Positions 1 through 11,469 of a DNA stretch of 64,000 nt are shown here, in pieces (position 1 is the stretch's first letter; the number at the start of each line of letters is the position of its first letter). Where the stretch lies: positions 2,170,001 through 2,234,000 of the forward strand of contig NW_015622547.1 of the NCBI RefSeq assembly GCF_000835495.1, read 5' to 3'. The position numbers and the translations under genes are program-made. A model generated the notes under the pieces. That model saw nothing but the letters and a program-made list of their open reading frames with translations. It did not search any database and was not told where the DNA came from. This DNA is from Cladophialophora immunda. Taxonomy: Eukaryota; Ascomycota; Eurotiomycetes; Chaetothyriales; Herpotrichiellaceae.

Positions 1-40
1 GGTCGCCCTACACTTGCCCAGATTGACATCAAGCCTCGCG

Positions 41-1702
41 ATGGAAACCTACCTCCAGTACCGTCGGATAGGGCGCACGATCCAGAGGCAGCTCGAGTCC
101 GCCGACGGCGTGTCTGCACGCAACCTGCCATGCTTGTCCCGGCAGAAGACCAGAGTTGTCAATGGAGAGTCGATACTCATCGTCGAATGGGACGGGCCAG
201 ACGACCCGCTGAACCCCCGCAACTGGTCTCTTTTTCGTCGCCTCTCTGCTACATTCATCATCTCCTCGATCGCCTTCATGGTCGGCGCTGCGGCCCCGAT
301 TGACGCAGCCGTTTTGCCCCAAGCCGCGAGAGACCTGGGCGTGAGCGAAGTCACAGAGACACTGGCCGTTGGCATCTTCCTGATCGGTTTCGGCGCCGGG
401 GCACTCATCTGCGGCCCGTTCTCCGAGGTCCTGGGCCGGAGCGGCACATATATGGTCTCCCTCATTTTCATGTGCATTTGGCTGATGGCGTCGGCCCTGG
501 CGCCCAACATCGGCGCCCAGATCGTCTTTCGATTCCTGGCGGGCTTCAGCGGGGCGTCTCCTCTCGTCTGCGCGGGGGGGTCGGTGTCGGACATGTTCAC
601 CCCCATCGAGAAGACGTACGTGTTTCCTCTCTTCGCCTTCGGAGGGTTTCTCGGTCCGCCGCTCGGTCCTGTCATGGCCGCCTGGGTGCCCGGGTCGCCC
701 TACCTTCACACGTGGAGGTGGGCTGAGTGGATCGCGTTGTTCACCGCCGCGGTCGTCCTGCTTTCGGCGTTTTTCTTCCAGCCAGAGACCTTTCCGCCGC
801 TGTTGCTGAGTTGGAAGGCGAGGCACCTGCGCAGGATCACCGGCGACAAGCGCTACTATGCCGAGCACGAGATTGAGCGCATCCCGCTCTCGACGCGGCT
901 GAGGGTTGCCCTCCCCAGACCGTTTATCATGGCCTTTACCGAGCCGGTGATTTTCTTAATCACGCTGTACATGTCGGTTCTGTACATCATCCTCTTCACG
1001 TTCTTTGACGGATACGACTTTATCTTCCGGGAGACGTACGGCCTTTCCCAGGGGATGTCGAACACGATCTTCCTGGGAATCGCCGTCGGCGTCTGCTTCG
1101 GCGGCGCCTGGCTGCCGTGGATGTACACGATGACCCAACGGGCCCAGGCGGCCGCCGAAGCGCGGGGCCAGAAGCAGTTCGACCCCGAAATCCGCCTGTG
1201 GTTCGCCATGCTCGGCGGCGCCCCCGCGATCCCCGTCTCGCTGCTGTGGATGGGCTGGACGGCGTACCCCAGCGTCTCGATCTGGTCGCCGATCCTCGCC
1301 TCGGTCCTCTCCGGCTACGGCACCATCATGATCTTCATCAGCTGCTACATGTACATCATCGACAGTTACGAGATGTACGCCGCGAGCGCGCTGACGTTCG
1401 CCACGCTGGCTCGATACATCATCGCGGGCGGCATGACGGTCGCGGGAGTGCCTTTCTACAAGAACCTGGGCGTGCATTGGACGTTGACCATTCTGGCGGC
1501 GTTGAGTGCCGTGCTCGCCCCGCTGCCGTACGTGTTCTACAAATATGGCTATGTGATTCGGCGAAAGAGTCGGTTTGCCGTGAGTCGCGCGGCCGAGGAC
1601 GAGATCGTGCCCGTCCAGGACGAGTCTTCCGGTTCGTCTGCCGTGACCATAACGCCGGAGAAGAATCAAGACCTTGTGGACAGGCCGGTGACGATTAAAT
1701 GA
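41..1702 (+). CDS. MFS transporter, DHA1-type (drug/polyamine antiporter-like)
   Basis: Predicted plasma-membrane proton antiporter of the fungal DHA1 branch of the major facilitator superfamily, about 553 aa when started at the first ATG (41). The in-frame TTG at 14 is not a credible fungal start, and an upstream exon beyond the left edge cannot be excluded. Visible marks: the cytosolic N-terminal signature DPLNPRNWS just before the first helix; a motif-A-like loop GPFSEVLGRSG after helix 2; a conserved helix-4/5 region FLAGFSGASPLVCAGG; WRWAEWI before helix 6; and the PETFPPLLL motif opening the central cytosolic loop. Hydrophobic stretches fit 12 helices, with a Ser/Glu-rich hydrophilic tail. 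No intron is needed. The coding sequence is GC-rich compared with the intergenic DNA to its right. Substrate cannot be read from sequence; polyamines, azoles and caffeine are typical for relatives. Family is firm, specificity open. Confidence 0.88.
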   Translation: METYLQYRRIGRTIQRQLESADGVSARNLPCLSRQKTRVVNGESILIVEWDGPDDPLNPRNWSLFRRLSATFIISSIAFMVGAAAPIDAAVLPQAARDLGVSEVTETLAVGIFLIGFGAGALICGPFSEVLGRSGTYMVSLIFMCIWLMASALAPNIGAQIVFRFLAGFSGASPLVCAGGSVSDMFTPIEKTYVFPLFAFGGFLGPPLGPVMAAWVPGSPYLHTWRWAEWIALFTAAVVLLSAFFFQPETFPPLLLSWKARHLRRITGDKRYYAEHEIERIPLSTRLRVALPRPFIMAFTEPVIFLITLYMSVLYIILFTFFDGYDFIFRETYGLSQGMSNTIFLGIAVGVCFGGAWLPWMYTMTQRAQAAAEARGQKQFDPEIRLWFAMLGGAPAIPVSLLWMGWTAYPSVSIWSPILASVLSGYGTIMIFISCYMYIIDSYEMYAASALTFATLARYIIAGGMTVAGVPFYKNLGVHWTLTILAALSAVLAPLPYVFYKYGYVIRRKSRFAVSRAAEDEIVPVQDESSGSSAVTITPEKNQDLVDRPVTIK

Positions 1703-2701
1703 GCCTTTACTGTTGGTTTTGCAGGTGGCTGTTGATCACAGACCATGTCTGGTTTGGCAAGCGCTGTTGCTCGGCCATCGGCCATCGGCATATCTCGAGC
1801 GTTTGGGGAATTATCACGCGAACAATAAACATTTGTCCGACTTCGACAAAGCCGTTGTGCTTCGGATCCATGCCGGCTCCGACGGAAATATGGGACTCAG
1901 ACATCACCAGTGTTTGGACTTATGGAAACGCCCAAGAGGTATTTGATGAGGGAAAGGCCATGGGAATTGTATGTATTACTATGCTACGATGCAGCGCGGG
2001 CAGTCTTCTGAGAAGACCATGAAAACCATACCAGGACTACGACCTTGAACCATCTCAAGAACCTGTTTTTACAACCATGAATATTGTTACACCTCTATAT
2101 GGGCTTCATATCCTCCAGGTGAGCCCTTTTCGGTTCCTCCATTCTATTCAGGACGCAGAACGGAACAATCAACGACCAGGGCAAGTCTCGAGGCAGAGGA
2201 GGAAAGGAGCGGCAAGTCCTTATCGACACGGTACGCCGCGTGGTGGCATGCTCGAAAGTGGCTCCCCATCGTGGTTCAGAAACGCCATCACATATCAACT
2301 TCAGGCAAAGGTCTGAAAGACATGTGATGTGCCCTCGGGCTAAAGACAGGCAACAGCCGTAAGAGCGCAATGGACATCATGGCGGCTTTACTGTCCCATT
2401 TGATCCACGCCTAGGCGCAGTGCTGGGCCGTCGGTGCGTGAGATTCGTGCACGCCCAAACCGTGCGAGTGATGCCAACTGCACATGGGCAATAGGTGGGC
2501 CGAACTACCCAGATCGATGTCGTGTTGTCATTCTTCGCTCAGGACGGACGAGGACGGGGCTTCGAGGAGACAGCATTACACTGCTGCTTGTCCTGCACAT
2601 CGAGTTTAATTGCCCGGTTGATGCACGGCCGAAGCGATGTAGGCCGATAGCTGCGCCTCTTCCTAGTGTCGTTTCTCAACTCGTGCTGCCGCGCAGGAGC
2701 G
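1703..2701. other. Intergenic, tail-to-tail
   Basis: About 1 kb between the convergent ends of the MFS gene and the minus-strand gene at 2702-3487. Only short open frames occur (up to about 107 codons), none with a recognisable domain. It presumably holds the two 3' UTRs. I see no RNA gene or repeat. Confidence 0.6.
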
Positions 2702-3487
2702 TCACTTCTTAAACAGCTTTTTCTCGACATACTTCTGGATGCGCTTGTCGCTCATGATGAATCCCGTGACGGCCACGCCCAGGAACAGCTTGGAGGCGGA
2801 CGCTGCTCCGTTGGGATCCATAGTGCCCGGTTGCGTCGTCGAAGGCTTCGTAGACTTAGTAGCAAAGCCGAGTTCAGAGTAGCCGGGCGGCGGGCCTGAC
2901 GGGAGACCACGATTCAAGGCTTCAGGCGACGCCGACTTGGATTCCGCATTCTCGGCCTTGATCTTCTTCTTCTTCTCCTCTGCTGCAGCTCTTTCCCGCT
3001 CGTCTTCTTTCTCGATCCACTCCTTGACCACTTCCTCGCCAGGAAACATTCTCCGCCTCATCGCGATCCAAATCGGGACGAGCAGCTTATGCAGCCGTTC
3101 CTCTTCCTTCCTCACCCGCTCGTCGACCCGGGCACCGGAGCTTCCCAACCAGCTGGCGCCACGCCACCCCTTGCCGAAATCACTCTGCACGCGACACCAC
3201 GGGTGCGCGAAACGTGACCGGACAAAGTTCTGCGAGACGGCGCGGTAGTTCCCAGAAGTGCCCGGCGCCAGGAGATAAACTATGGGGCCCTGCTCGCGGA
3301 ACTGCTTCAAGTCGACAAAGAACTGCTCGTGCGACTGTTGCGGGATGAGCAGGGCGGAGAAGAAGCGTGCGTAGTTGGTGTGGGAATCCGGAAGTCCGTG
3401 AATATACCGCTGCAGGGAGGGGTGGATGATGGGGTCGTCGTCTTCCGATTCTGGTGGCTGTATGAATGGTCCCAGAGAAGAAGACAT
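2702..3487 (-). CDS. Uncharacterised protein with charged coiled-coil region
   Basis: A 261-aa open frame read from ATG at 3487; the frame extends 13 codons upstream, but MSSSLGPF looks the better start. I do not recognise the family. The N-terminal half is a compact, globular-looking region with many aromatics (HPSLQRYIHGLPDSHTNYARFF, then FREQGPIVYLLAPGTSGNYR and FAHPWCRVQSDFGKGWRGASW). It is followed by a strongly charged helix of Glu, Lys and Arg (around residues 115-175, including EKKKKK), then a Pro/Ser/Thr linker (around 180-220). It ends in a short hydrophobic segment LFLGVAVTGFIM and a basic tail KYVEKKLFKK. That end could be a tail anchor or amphipathic membrane helix. Codon structure and composition look like a real protein. 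It is convergent with the MFS gene and has no intron. Confidence 0.68.
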   Translation of the reverse strand: MSSSLGPFIQPPESEDDDPIIHPSLQRYIHGLPDSHTNYARFFSALLIPQQSHEQFFVDLKQFREQGPIVYLLAPGTSGNYRAVSQNFVRSRFAHPWCRVQSDFGKGWRGASWLGSSGARVDERVRKEEERLHKLLVPIWIAMRRRMFPGEEVVKEWIEKEDERERAAAEEKKKKIKAENAESKSASPEALNRGLPSGPPPGYSELGFATKSTKPSTTQPGTMDPNGAASASKLFLGVAVTGFIMSDKRIQKYVEKKLFKK

Positions 3488-6400
3488 GGTCGAGGTGTGA
3501 CGTAGATGACAGTCTGCTTTCCTCACAGCTGTTTCAATACCGGGAAGATCCTCTTCGGGTATGTTTGGATTTTCGATGGGAGTTGTCTCAAGTGATCTGT
3601 TGTATGGGTTGACGGGATCTCCCGAGGACTCTGGTAAAATTCGGACAGTAAAAATTCTAGCGGCTGGTGAGATATGTTCAGAAGTTGGAGGGGCCTCGAT
3701 ATTGTATGTCCAGGCTGGATGGGTCAGTAAATTCCGTGGTTGAAAGGAGGAGTTGAGGTCCTCGGGGCCAAGGCTCCAAGACAGCCTCGTCTACGCGGCT
3801 GTCGATCGAACCCCGTGCCAAGTCCGCGCTATAGATTTGTAGGCATCTTGGACTGTGATCTGCATCAGTCCCCAAGGCTTGGTAGTTTCTGTTATGGGAA
3901 CGAGTCTCAATATCAATCTCAATGCAGGCGACTTGGTATTAAGGGATGACGACGCTTTCAATCCGGGGCGAGACCAAGCTGATCGGATGAGGACGGGAGG
4001 GAAGACCGGAACGACCAAAACGAGGTCTTCTCGAAAATACTTCCCAAAGCTCCACAGAGGCTTCAATACTTCGGTGCTCAATGGGTAACGCCCTTCTCCA
4101 TCAGGGCGGCACTGCTACAATCAACATAGGACATGGCTGGAAGTGTTGGACAAAGGTGAAAGGGGCAGTAATTCCTCAGCGCCAAGATCCCATTTTGATA
4201 TTCTGGATCCCCAATTATTATCTAATCAGATTGACTTGGCTGTTTTGGAACTAGCTTCAAGATCGTCGCCACCAAGCTTCTTGCTGGCTGATGCTGGGAC
4301 TTGATGCTCCCTTACGTTTCATCGACGGCCGATCTTTTCGGATCCTACTCAGAATATGCAAAAGGCCAAGAGACTGGGGAGGAACTCCCCTGGTGCAGCA
4401 TCGGAGCACTTTAGCCCGGGCCGAAGTTCTTGGTACATGGATATGGAGCATGGAGCCCTCAGAAGGCTCGACATCCAGGAGAAAGTGCGGTGAGAGAGCG
4501 ACAGGTCTCATGTGATACAGTCAGAGCCCCTTGCCCGCTGCGAGCCACACTTGACAGAAGTATCACGTAGGTTTACTCGGTTGGTTTGTGATGGTTTCTG
4601 GGCACTGAACCGTTCGTTTCGCAAACACCCGCCTGCATGCGGCAAACCGTGATCTCGTGAGCAATGCCAGACGAAACTTCTACCTGACCTTCCGATGGGG
4701 GACAATACGTAACCTCACAGTGCAGGGGATCATTGGCGCTCCATTGATCCGGTCCTCAGGTGCACGGGGTACTCATGGCGCTGCAGAGAGATAGTCGGTC
4801 AAAATTCCAGAAAGAAAGAGTGTGAAACTCGGAAGACGAAATACGATCTGTCGGACGCAGGTCGTTGACCTTTTGATGCCATTTTACGGTCTTGCTGGAG
4901 AATGAAGTCGAGCCAGAGGTTACTCAATCGGGGAATACAGCATACCGAATGCAGTGCTCGCCTTCCATTGGGGGGGCATTAGGCGCCGGTCGCAGCTTCG
5001 TCGACAAGCAGTAACTGTGTACATCTCATCCGGACGGCGTACAGTTGAGGCCACCAGGTACATCGGTCAATCCCGGTCTGCCTCTCAACGCAACCAGTCA
5101 GCTCCAGTGGCCAACACTGCAAATCGCAAGGAACCATGAACACGACTCGCTGTTTGTTTTCATCTTCGCACAAAGGAAATGGAATGTGTGCAGTGAGGGG
5201 TAGGAAAAGCAACCTCGGTCGATGAGTGGCGGACGTTGGTGGTCACAAGTTGCCGTCTGCTTTTCTCTCAAAGTGGTTGTTGCATTAGCCTTCTTTTAGT
5301 CCCCATTTAGACCCGATTTGGCCATCGCTCCTATTGGCTCTTCGAAAATGCCTCATAGTAAAAAGTCCGCTCTCGTGCGGAGCTGCGGGTCTAGACCCAC
5401 CCCGTGCCCCACTGTCTGTGCGCTGCCATCTCGCCCATTCATATGTCGTATGTTGAGATCCAGAACCCGCCCAGGCCACTGACAATTTGTATTTGGTACT
5501 GTGAATTGTTGTGATATCCCGCGGTTCTTTGCATCTGCAGTCGTGGTCTCGTATTATTCACCTAGCTCTTGCAACCTCGTTTACCGATTTCATAGTGTGG
5601 AGGATGTTCGCTTGGGCATGCAGCTACTGTGCTTTCCCCACACTGTGGATGAATAAACTCCTTGCATAGCTGCACGATAGCTTTGTAGAGCTCTCTCAGA
5701 AGAGAGCAAGGTACGAGTACGTGCAAGTGCATTCAATGCCACATTGCTGATGCTGAGAAAGCATGCATCGCCGACTGTCAGAAGGCTCGTGGTCAGCCAG
5801 GTGGCCAAGGTTGCCTTGTGCTTCAGCTGGCTTATACTCGGTGTCACCGGTGCAAATGCTTCTAGAATCATTCTTGCAAGGAGCAAAGTAGCACAGAGCG
5901 CCTGTTCACCCTCGGACATCGCAGAAGGGGCCCCTGGTTTCATGCGAATGCGGACCGCTGTGGGTGTGTGCGTCAGGTGAAGAGATCTCTGCAATTGATG
6001 CATTGGGGCAAGCTGCCGAGCGTAGCACACGGTAGTGCCTGCGTTTGACTGGCTCTATAGTCCAACATCTCCATCGCACCTATGCAGCTCTCCCTGGTGA
6101 GCAGTGGGGGAAAGAATCAGCAATATGCCGGATGTAGCAGTGCACTGTCAGAGTATCATGTCATGTTTGTTGGTCTCGCGGGAGGGAAGAGATTGGAGGA
6201 ATACGCTGTGGCGCTTGGTGGACTGTATCCGTGTCTGTCACGGTAAGACCACATCGCGCCGTGCGGCCCGCGAAATGGGCAACAAGACAATCAGTTTCCC
6301 CTGTGAGCATGCCAGGATCCCTGGGCAATCTTCCCAGAGTCGTGATTCAGCATCCTGTGGGATTTTTTCCAGGTGCCTATAAGCACCGAGTACAAGCGCG

Positions 6401-9153
6401 AGGATGAGTGTGCGTATCTTTTGGGAGGCTTGGAGGTTGACGTCATGTCAGCTGACGGAACAGGACGGCGTTCAGCCTGGTTGGAGGGGGACAGAGAAAT
6501 CAAGCGCAAATGCAGGGAAGAGCTAAAGATGACGCGCGTTGAAACGCCAGGTCTCAGTTGGTACAATATCAGGAACCAAGTTCGATGTTGTATTAAGACA
6601 CCGAAACCGCATATACTTTGTATACCAAGTAATGCTTGGTTTCGAATCCTCTCCACATGCAACGGATCACTCATCTTTCTCTCATGAGTGAGACTGACTG
6701 ATGGACAAGCGAGATGCGACATACTGAGCCACCGCCTGGTTTGCCATTGGATTCATTCACAAAGCCAAGCAAGCGGGTTGGTAGTAATGAAAACGACGTG
6801 AAGCGGTGCCAAGTTAAGCTCTTCAATGATGTAGCCCGTCCCAGAACCTGATTTCGGGAGGGCAGGCGCCGTTTGACCCACGGCAGTTCATGGGTGGGCG
6901 AAAAAGGTTTGATCACAGTACCAAACAAATAAAGGCCTGGAAATGACAACGCGTTCCCGTTGGATAAGCGTTCAGATGACGCGCCAGCGTTCAATATGCA
7001 TTCTGTCATATTGCGTCAAGACAGCGAAAATTCCCGGTCATGATGCCTGCAAGACCCAGGAACAAGTCACGAACCCTAAGGGTCCACGGGAAGTGCCCCA
7101 TCGCAAAGGCACACCCGGAAATGGCCCCCTTGGCAATTTTGCCAATTGTCACTGTGTTGAATGTCACTGCAAAGATGATCTGACCGTGGCGACAGATGGG
7201 CATGCCGATCGAAGGGACACCAGTGCTTTGTTTCTGCCTCCTGACTCGTGAGACGCACCGTCTCCCAGCACACCGGCTGTCCATGTGGTGAGATCAACAA
7301 GGGGTCTGAGGTACACAAAGCATATAAAATTAGCACATCGGATTCGGAGCCTATACAGGCAACAAAGCGTGTCTCTGCGTGTACCGAGTGTAAGGCGGTG
7401 TACCAGGGCTTGTTGCTGGTTCATCGATCTCAAGCCATGAGGCAGGCACAAGGCCTTGATCAAGTACCCTGCAGTAGTTTTGGTCAATGTCTCCCTCTCT
7501 TGCTCTTTGCATTAGTATTGCGATTACACCGATCGATACCCAGTTGTGGAGGGGCGCAATTTCACCAGCGCACAAGGCAGCAGGGACCACCAAGTGGATA
7601 ACTCGGGAGGCGAAAAGCCAAATAGAAAGCGAAGGCCATTTTGCTGGTTGGAGATCCCGTGTGGAAGTGAGGTCAAGTGGGCGGTTTCGAGTGCAGGATG
7701 ATGGAGAGGTAGGCTAGCTTGGGGCGCCTTTGCCGCTGGGAGGATTGATCAACAGAGGGCCCCAAGTCCGAGATCTCGACGAGTTGCCGTTTCAGAATTA
7801 GCGGTGCGGTGGTCGGTGCTTGATGGTCGGTGGGTAGTGGGCTGTGTGGGTGGGATTTTGTTGGTTTTTTTTTTTTTCCAAGGCCTGGGATACAGCTGGC
7901 TAGTGAAGGGCTTTTCAGTAGTTGGGCGGGAGCCACATGCCTGCGGCGTTTACTTGGTACTCAGAGGTACGCAGCCAGAGGCACCAGTAAGGAGGAACAA
8001 GTTAAAATTGCAACCTAGGGGGCCCTCCATACCTACTTGGGGTGCCTAGGAACAAGTACCTAGCGGGGTGACCTTGGTACCTAGGGGGAACCCAACAATG
8101 AACAGCCCAACTGGAATCCGTCCAAACAACACACCTAATAGCTGAAATCCGTTGACTGTTGACTGGCTGGTCTCCCCCAGTGGCACCCCCCTCCTCTTCT
8201 CTGGTGCCCTTCTGGGTCCCGTCTGGCCTGGCATCTTCTGGCTGGCGGCTGCAAGTCTGGCTGGGTTTTTGTTTGTGTGTGTCTCTTAGAGACCAGGTAC
8301 TTCACTCGCTGCCTCTGCTCACAAATCTTTTTCCTTCTTTCTCCAAATTTCTCTTTCTCGCCATCAAACCAGCCCATCCGGGTACCATTGGTGCCATAAT
8401 TGGTGCCATCCCTCCATCCCTCCTCTCACCCTCTCTCTCTTCTCTCTCGCTTGCTGCTATTCCGGCTGCCCGCATTTTTTCCCTCATCTTTCACCCATTT
8501 CCTCTTCACCGTCGCCCTCTATTCACTCTTCCTCTCCAAATTTTCTTCCCTCTCCACTCCCGCTTCCCGACTGCTCCCTACCCCCCAGCGCAGAAGCACA
8601 CCACCTGCGATTACTACTGCCTACTGCCACTTTCCGCCTTCGCCATCCTACATCCGTCTTCTTCCTACTGCTCCTCTCATCCAGCATCTTCGGTCTCTTG
8701 ACCATTCTCCTCTCGTAAGCAATCTATTCTCATTTCGAATTCATATACCCGCATCTCTACTCACGCCCTTCAGTTCCCCATTTCTCGAAGTTCCGCCCTC
8801 GCAAAACCCCCAGACACCGCAGTCACCGCAGAAGCGCCACCTGCCGCGCCGCAGTCTTGACTGACTACCTACCACGCGAAGACTCTTCTGTTCACGCCTT
8901 ACCACTCTGCTGGTGTTCAGAGGAATTGACTTGTTATAAATCACAAAATGTCGAAGTCCAATTTATAACAGCGGCGGTCCCTGTGGGCCAAATCAATATC
9001 TTTTTCCCGCCAGCAAAACAGTGCCAGCCGGCCACTGGTGTTGGTAGCGTTCTTGCCTGAACTCGATCGCCATCTGTGTTGGGCTGTGGGAAAACTTCCT
9101 GCAATCTCCTTCATTCCTCTACATTACCTTTGTCTGTCCTGGCTGCAGTCCAG
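3488..9153. other. Long gene-poor stretch with CT-rich promoter at right end
   Basis: About 5.7 kb with no supportable protein gene. Open frames are short (the longest about 180 codons, in a CT-rich tract), overlap on both strands and show no known motif. I saw no transposon ends, tRNA or inverted repeats. From about 8290 to 8860 the plus strand is strongly pyrimidine-rich (runs of CTCTCTC), as is common just upstream of transcription starts in filamentous fungi. This, and the following 8860-9153, probably form the promoter and long 5' UTR of the gene starting at 9154. Four CCTAG motifs cluster at 8013-8088. Confidence 0.55.
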
Positions 9154-11469
9154 ATGGCACATCACCAGAAGCACCAGATGGACGCCACCCGAAGAAATTC
9201 AGCCATGCAGAGTCTACTCAAGATGTTTAATCTATCAAACGCCCCCACACTTCCCCTCGGTGACGACGAGCTCAGTGCGGACGCCGACGAACCGCCGGAC
9301 GACCAGGTATCCCCACTGACCATCGTCCCCACGCGAGAGGCTCTCTACCACCGATCCAACGCTCCTCCGAACACTCGCCGCGAGTCTCTCCTGACTCGTG
9401 CCATCCGGGCAGAGTCCAATCACGAAGATGATACGCATAAATTGGCCGATCGTGGATTGTCAACGACGTCCTCTCACAGCACGGCGAGCATGCCCTCGAC
9501 CGCGGAGTTGACGAGTGACGGGGACACCAGCCAGTCGCGGTCAGCGACACCCAGTCCACCACCCCCGTCGGGACGTTTCGGCCCACTCCTCAATCTCAAG
9601 AAAACAAGTCCCAAAGTGGTCATTGCCCCGATAACGAAGGACGAAAGGGTAGCAGTGGCAGAAGTCGGCGAAGCAGCGGTTGAGAAGACACTGGGCCGAA
9701 AACGTTGCATCATGTTTGCTTGCGGAGGCACAGATTCCGAGAAGAGCAAAGACAGCGTGAAAGTGAGCAAGCAAAAGCCATTGACCGAGCAACCTGAGGC
9801 TCCCAAGCGGAAGTGTGCAATCACCTTTGCTTGCCCCTCGCGAACAAGCACAAACGAGCCAAAAAGCTCTCCCGCCAAGTTACGAGCTGAATCAAAGATC
9901 ACACGTCGCCCATCTCCCGCCCCCTTCCGGCGCAAGTCCACTTCGGATTCTGTCGACCTCACCGGTCACTCTACCGATACGGCCAGGGTAGTTAGTCCCG
10001 AGAAAGCGAGACCTACCCCACCCTCTCCGAAGGCGACCTTTCATGAATTCGCCGCATCTCAGGATGAGACCGACTCATGGGTGGACAAGCCCGAGGTTCA
10101 TAAGGAGAAGCTCACCCTTGATGATTGCATGAAAAAGGAAAACCGCATCCGGCAAATCGGTCGCGAAGCGGAAGAGGAGGCGGAGGAAGAGGAACGAGAA
10201 CAGGAGGAGCTTGAGAACGCATCTGAGGATGAGTACAATGACAATGAAGACGACTTCGCCCCATCCGATGACGGCTCCGACGGTGGCAATGAATCGGACG
10301 ACGAAGGAGGATTTGCCAGCTCTGATGAAGAAAGCGATGGCGGCTCTGAGTATAGATTCTGGGCGCCTTCCAACACCGGTGTGGCCACGAACAGCGAGCA
10401 TCTGAACATCAGTCATTTTAGCGCACGACGACAGTCTGAGGCCAGTTCTGTCGAGTCCTTGATCCGGTCCAGCACGCCGCCCATCCATTCAATGATGAAG
10501 CAAGCTGGAAGACGTCGCAACAATGCCTTGAAGGTGTCGAGGATGAGACCTGGCACACCGGAGCTGCCCGATAGCACCGACTTTGTTTGTGGAACGCTTG
10601 ATGAGGATCGTCCCTTGGAGGCCGCGTATATCTCTTGCCGCGAGCAGAAGAAGCGAGAGAAGCACATCCCCATCCCACAGGATATTGATCCCAGCTTCCC
10701 AACGACTGATCCGGAAGACAACGAAGAAAACAGCGACGAAGAAGAGCTCGACGAGTCGCAGGAAAGTTCGGACGGTCCACGGTGGCTGAAGGATGGATTT
10801 GCCGATTTTGACGAGGAGCATCGTGGACGCCGGAAGCCGTCGTTCACCATGCCGATTGCTCATTCGCCCTCTCCACCTCGTACTGCGTTCGGCGGAAGAG
10901 TCGGTCGCTGCACTCTCCGCTCGCCACCTCCTAGGCACGCGGTTGCACGGTCACCGCCGCCCCGGAAATTGTTTGGGCATTCTCCCACCAGACTCAGGTC
11001 ACCTTTCCCGTTAGCTAAGTTGCGTTCCCCTCGAGGCTCGCCGACCAACGCCGGTATCCCGACCAGGATCAATCGGAATCCAAGAGGACTCGCTCAACGC
11101 CCGACAATGGAGCGGACAGCGTCGCTTCCAGACACTCCTAATCCATTCTTCAAAAACTTCCATATTGGCAGTCCTTCCATCTCCAATATTGCATCGGGAG
11201 CTGTCACACCGGCTGTTGAAGAGCCGCCACGTCCGGACATGCACGTTCGTGGGCCAGTCGACATTGTCGCCGGGCTTGAAAAGAAACGCCAGAAGCGCAA
11301 AGAAAAATATTGGCGCCAGCATTGTCGTAAAGCGGCCAAGGAACAAGCTGAACGCAAACCGGTTCCGGGTCGTGGAGCGGAAAGGATGAAGGAGCTTGGT
11401 CTCGAATGTGCTGAGCGGACCAAAGGCTACGGCATCGGACAGCAGACCCAGCTGGTGCTTTCACTTTGA
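9154..11469 (+). CDS. Acidic, largely disordered DUF2457-like fungal protein
   Basis: A single-exon protein of about 771 aa, started at ATG 9154 (MAHHQKHQMDATRRNS); the upstream 26 codons in frame begin with ATG but read like untranslated leader. Features in order: a Ser/Thr/Pro-rich N-terminus; two similar short motifs KRCIMFACGG (Cys near residue 185) and KRKCAITFACP (Cys near 221); the conserved-looking LTLDDCMKKENRIRQIGREAEEE; a long Glu/Asp tract (about residues 335-405); GSEYRFWAP; and a Pro/Arg-rich region with SPPPR and RSP repeats. It ends in a basic coiled C-terminus with EKKRQKRKEKYWRQHCRKAAKEQAERK. The FAC motifs, the DDCMKKE segment and the acidic tract match what I recall of the fungal DUF2457 family, whose function is not known to me. 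Composition suggests a nuclear or scaffold role, which is inference. Confidence 0.72.
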   Translation: MAHHQKHQMDATRRNSAMQSLLKMFNLSNAPTLPLGDDELSADADEPPDDQVSPLTIVPTREALYHRSNAPPNTRRESLLTRAIRAESNHEDDTHKLADRGLSTTSSHSTASMPSTAELTSDGDTSQSRSATPSPPPPSGRFGPLLNLKKTSPKVVIAPITKDERVAVAEVGEAAVEKTLGRKRCIMFACGGTDSEKSKDSVKVSKQKPLTEQPEAPKRKCAITFACPSRTSTNEPKSSPAKLRAESKITRRPSPAPFRRKSTSDSVDLTGHSTDTARVVSPEKARPTPPSPKATFHEFAASQDETDSWVDKPEVHKEKLTLDDCMKKENRIRQIGREAEEEAEEEEREQEELENASEDEYNDNEDDFAPSDDGSDGGNESDDEGGFASSDEESDGGSEYRFWAPSNTGVATNSEHLNISHFSARRQSEASSVESLIRSSTPPIHSMMKQAGRRRNNALKVSRMRPGTPELPDSTDFVCGTLDEDRPLEAAYISCREQKKREKHIPIPQDIDPSFPTTDPEDNEENSDEEELDESQESSDGPRWLKDGFADFDEEHRGRRKPSFTMPIAHSPSPPRTAFGGRVGRCTLRSPPPRHAVARSPPPRKLFGHSPTRLRSPFPLAKLRSPRGSPTNAGIPTRINRNPRGLAQRPTMERTASLPDTPNPFFKNFHIGSPSISNIASGAVTPAVEEPPRPDMHVRGPVDIVAGLEKKRQKRKEKYWRQHCRKAAKEQAERKPVPGRGAERMKELGLECAERTKGYGIGQQTQLVLSL

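Noticed and set aside
5590..6030. Minus-strand open frame of about 146 codons
   Set aside because: No recognisable motif, no conserved-looking core, overlapped by another frame on the plus strand; length is within chance for this base composition.
6601..6660. A TTCGAATC-containing segment resembling a tRNA T-loop
   Set aside because: The flanking bases do not pair as a T-stem, and no acceptor, D or anticodon arms could be drawn around it.
8159..8864. Two overlapping plus-strand frames of 150-180 codons
   Set aside because: They lie in a CT-rich promoter/leader tract and translate to Ser/Pro/Leu low complexity in two frames at once.
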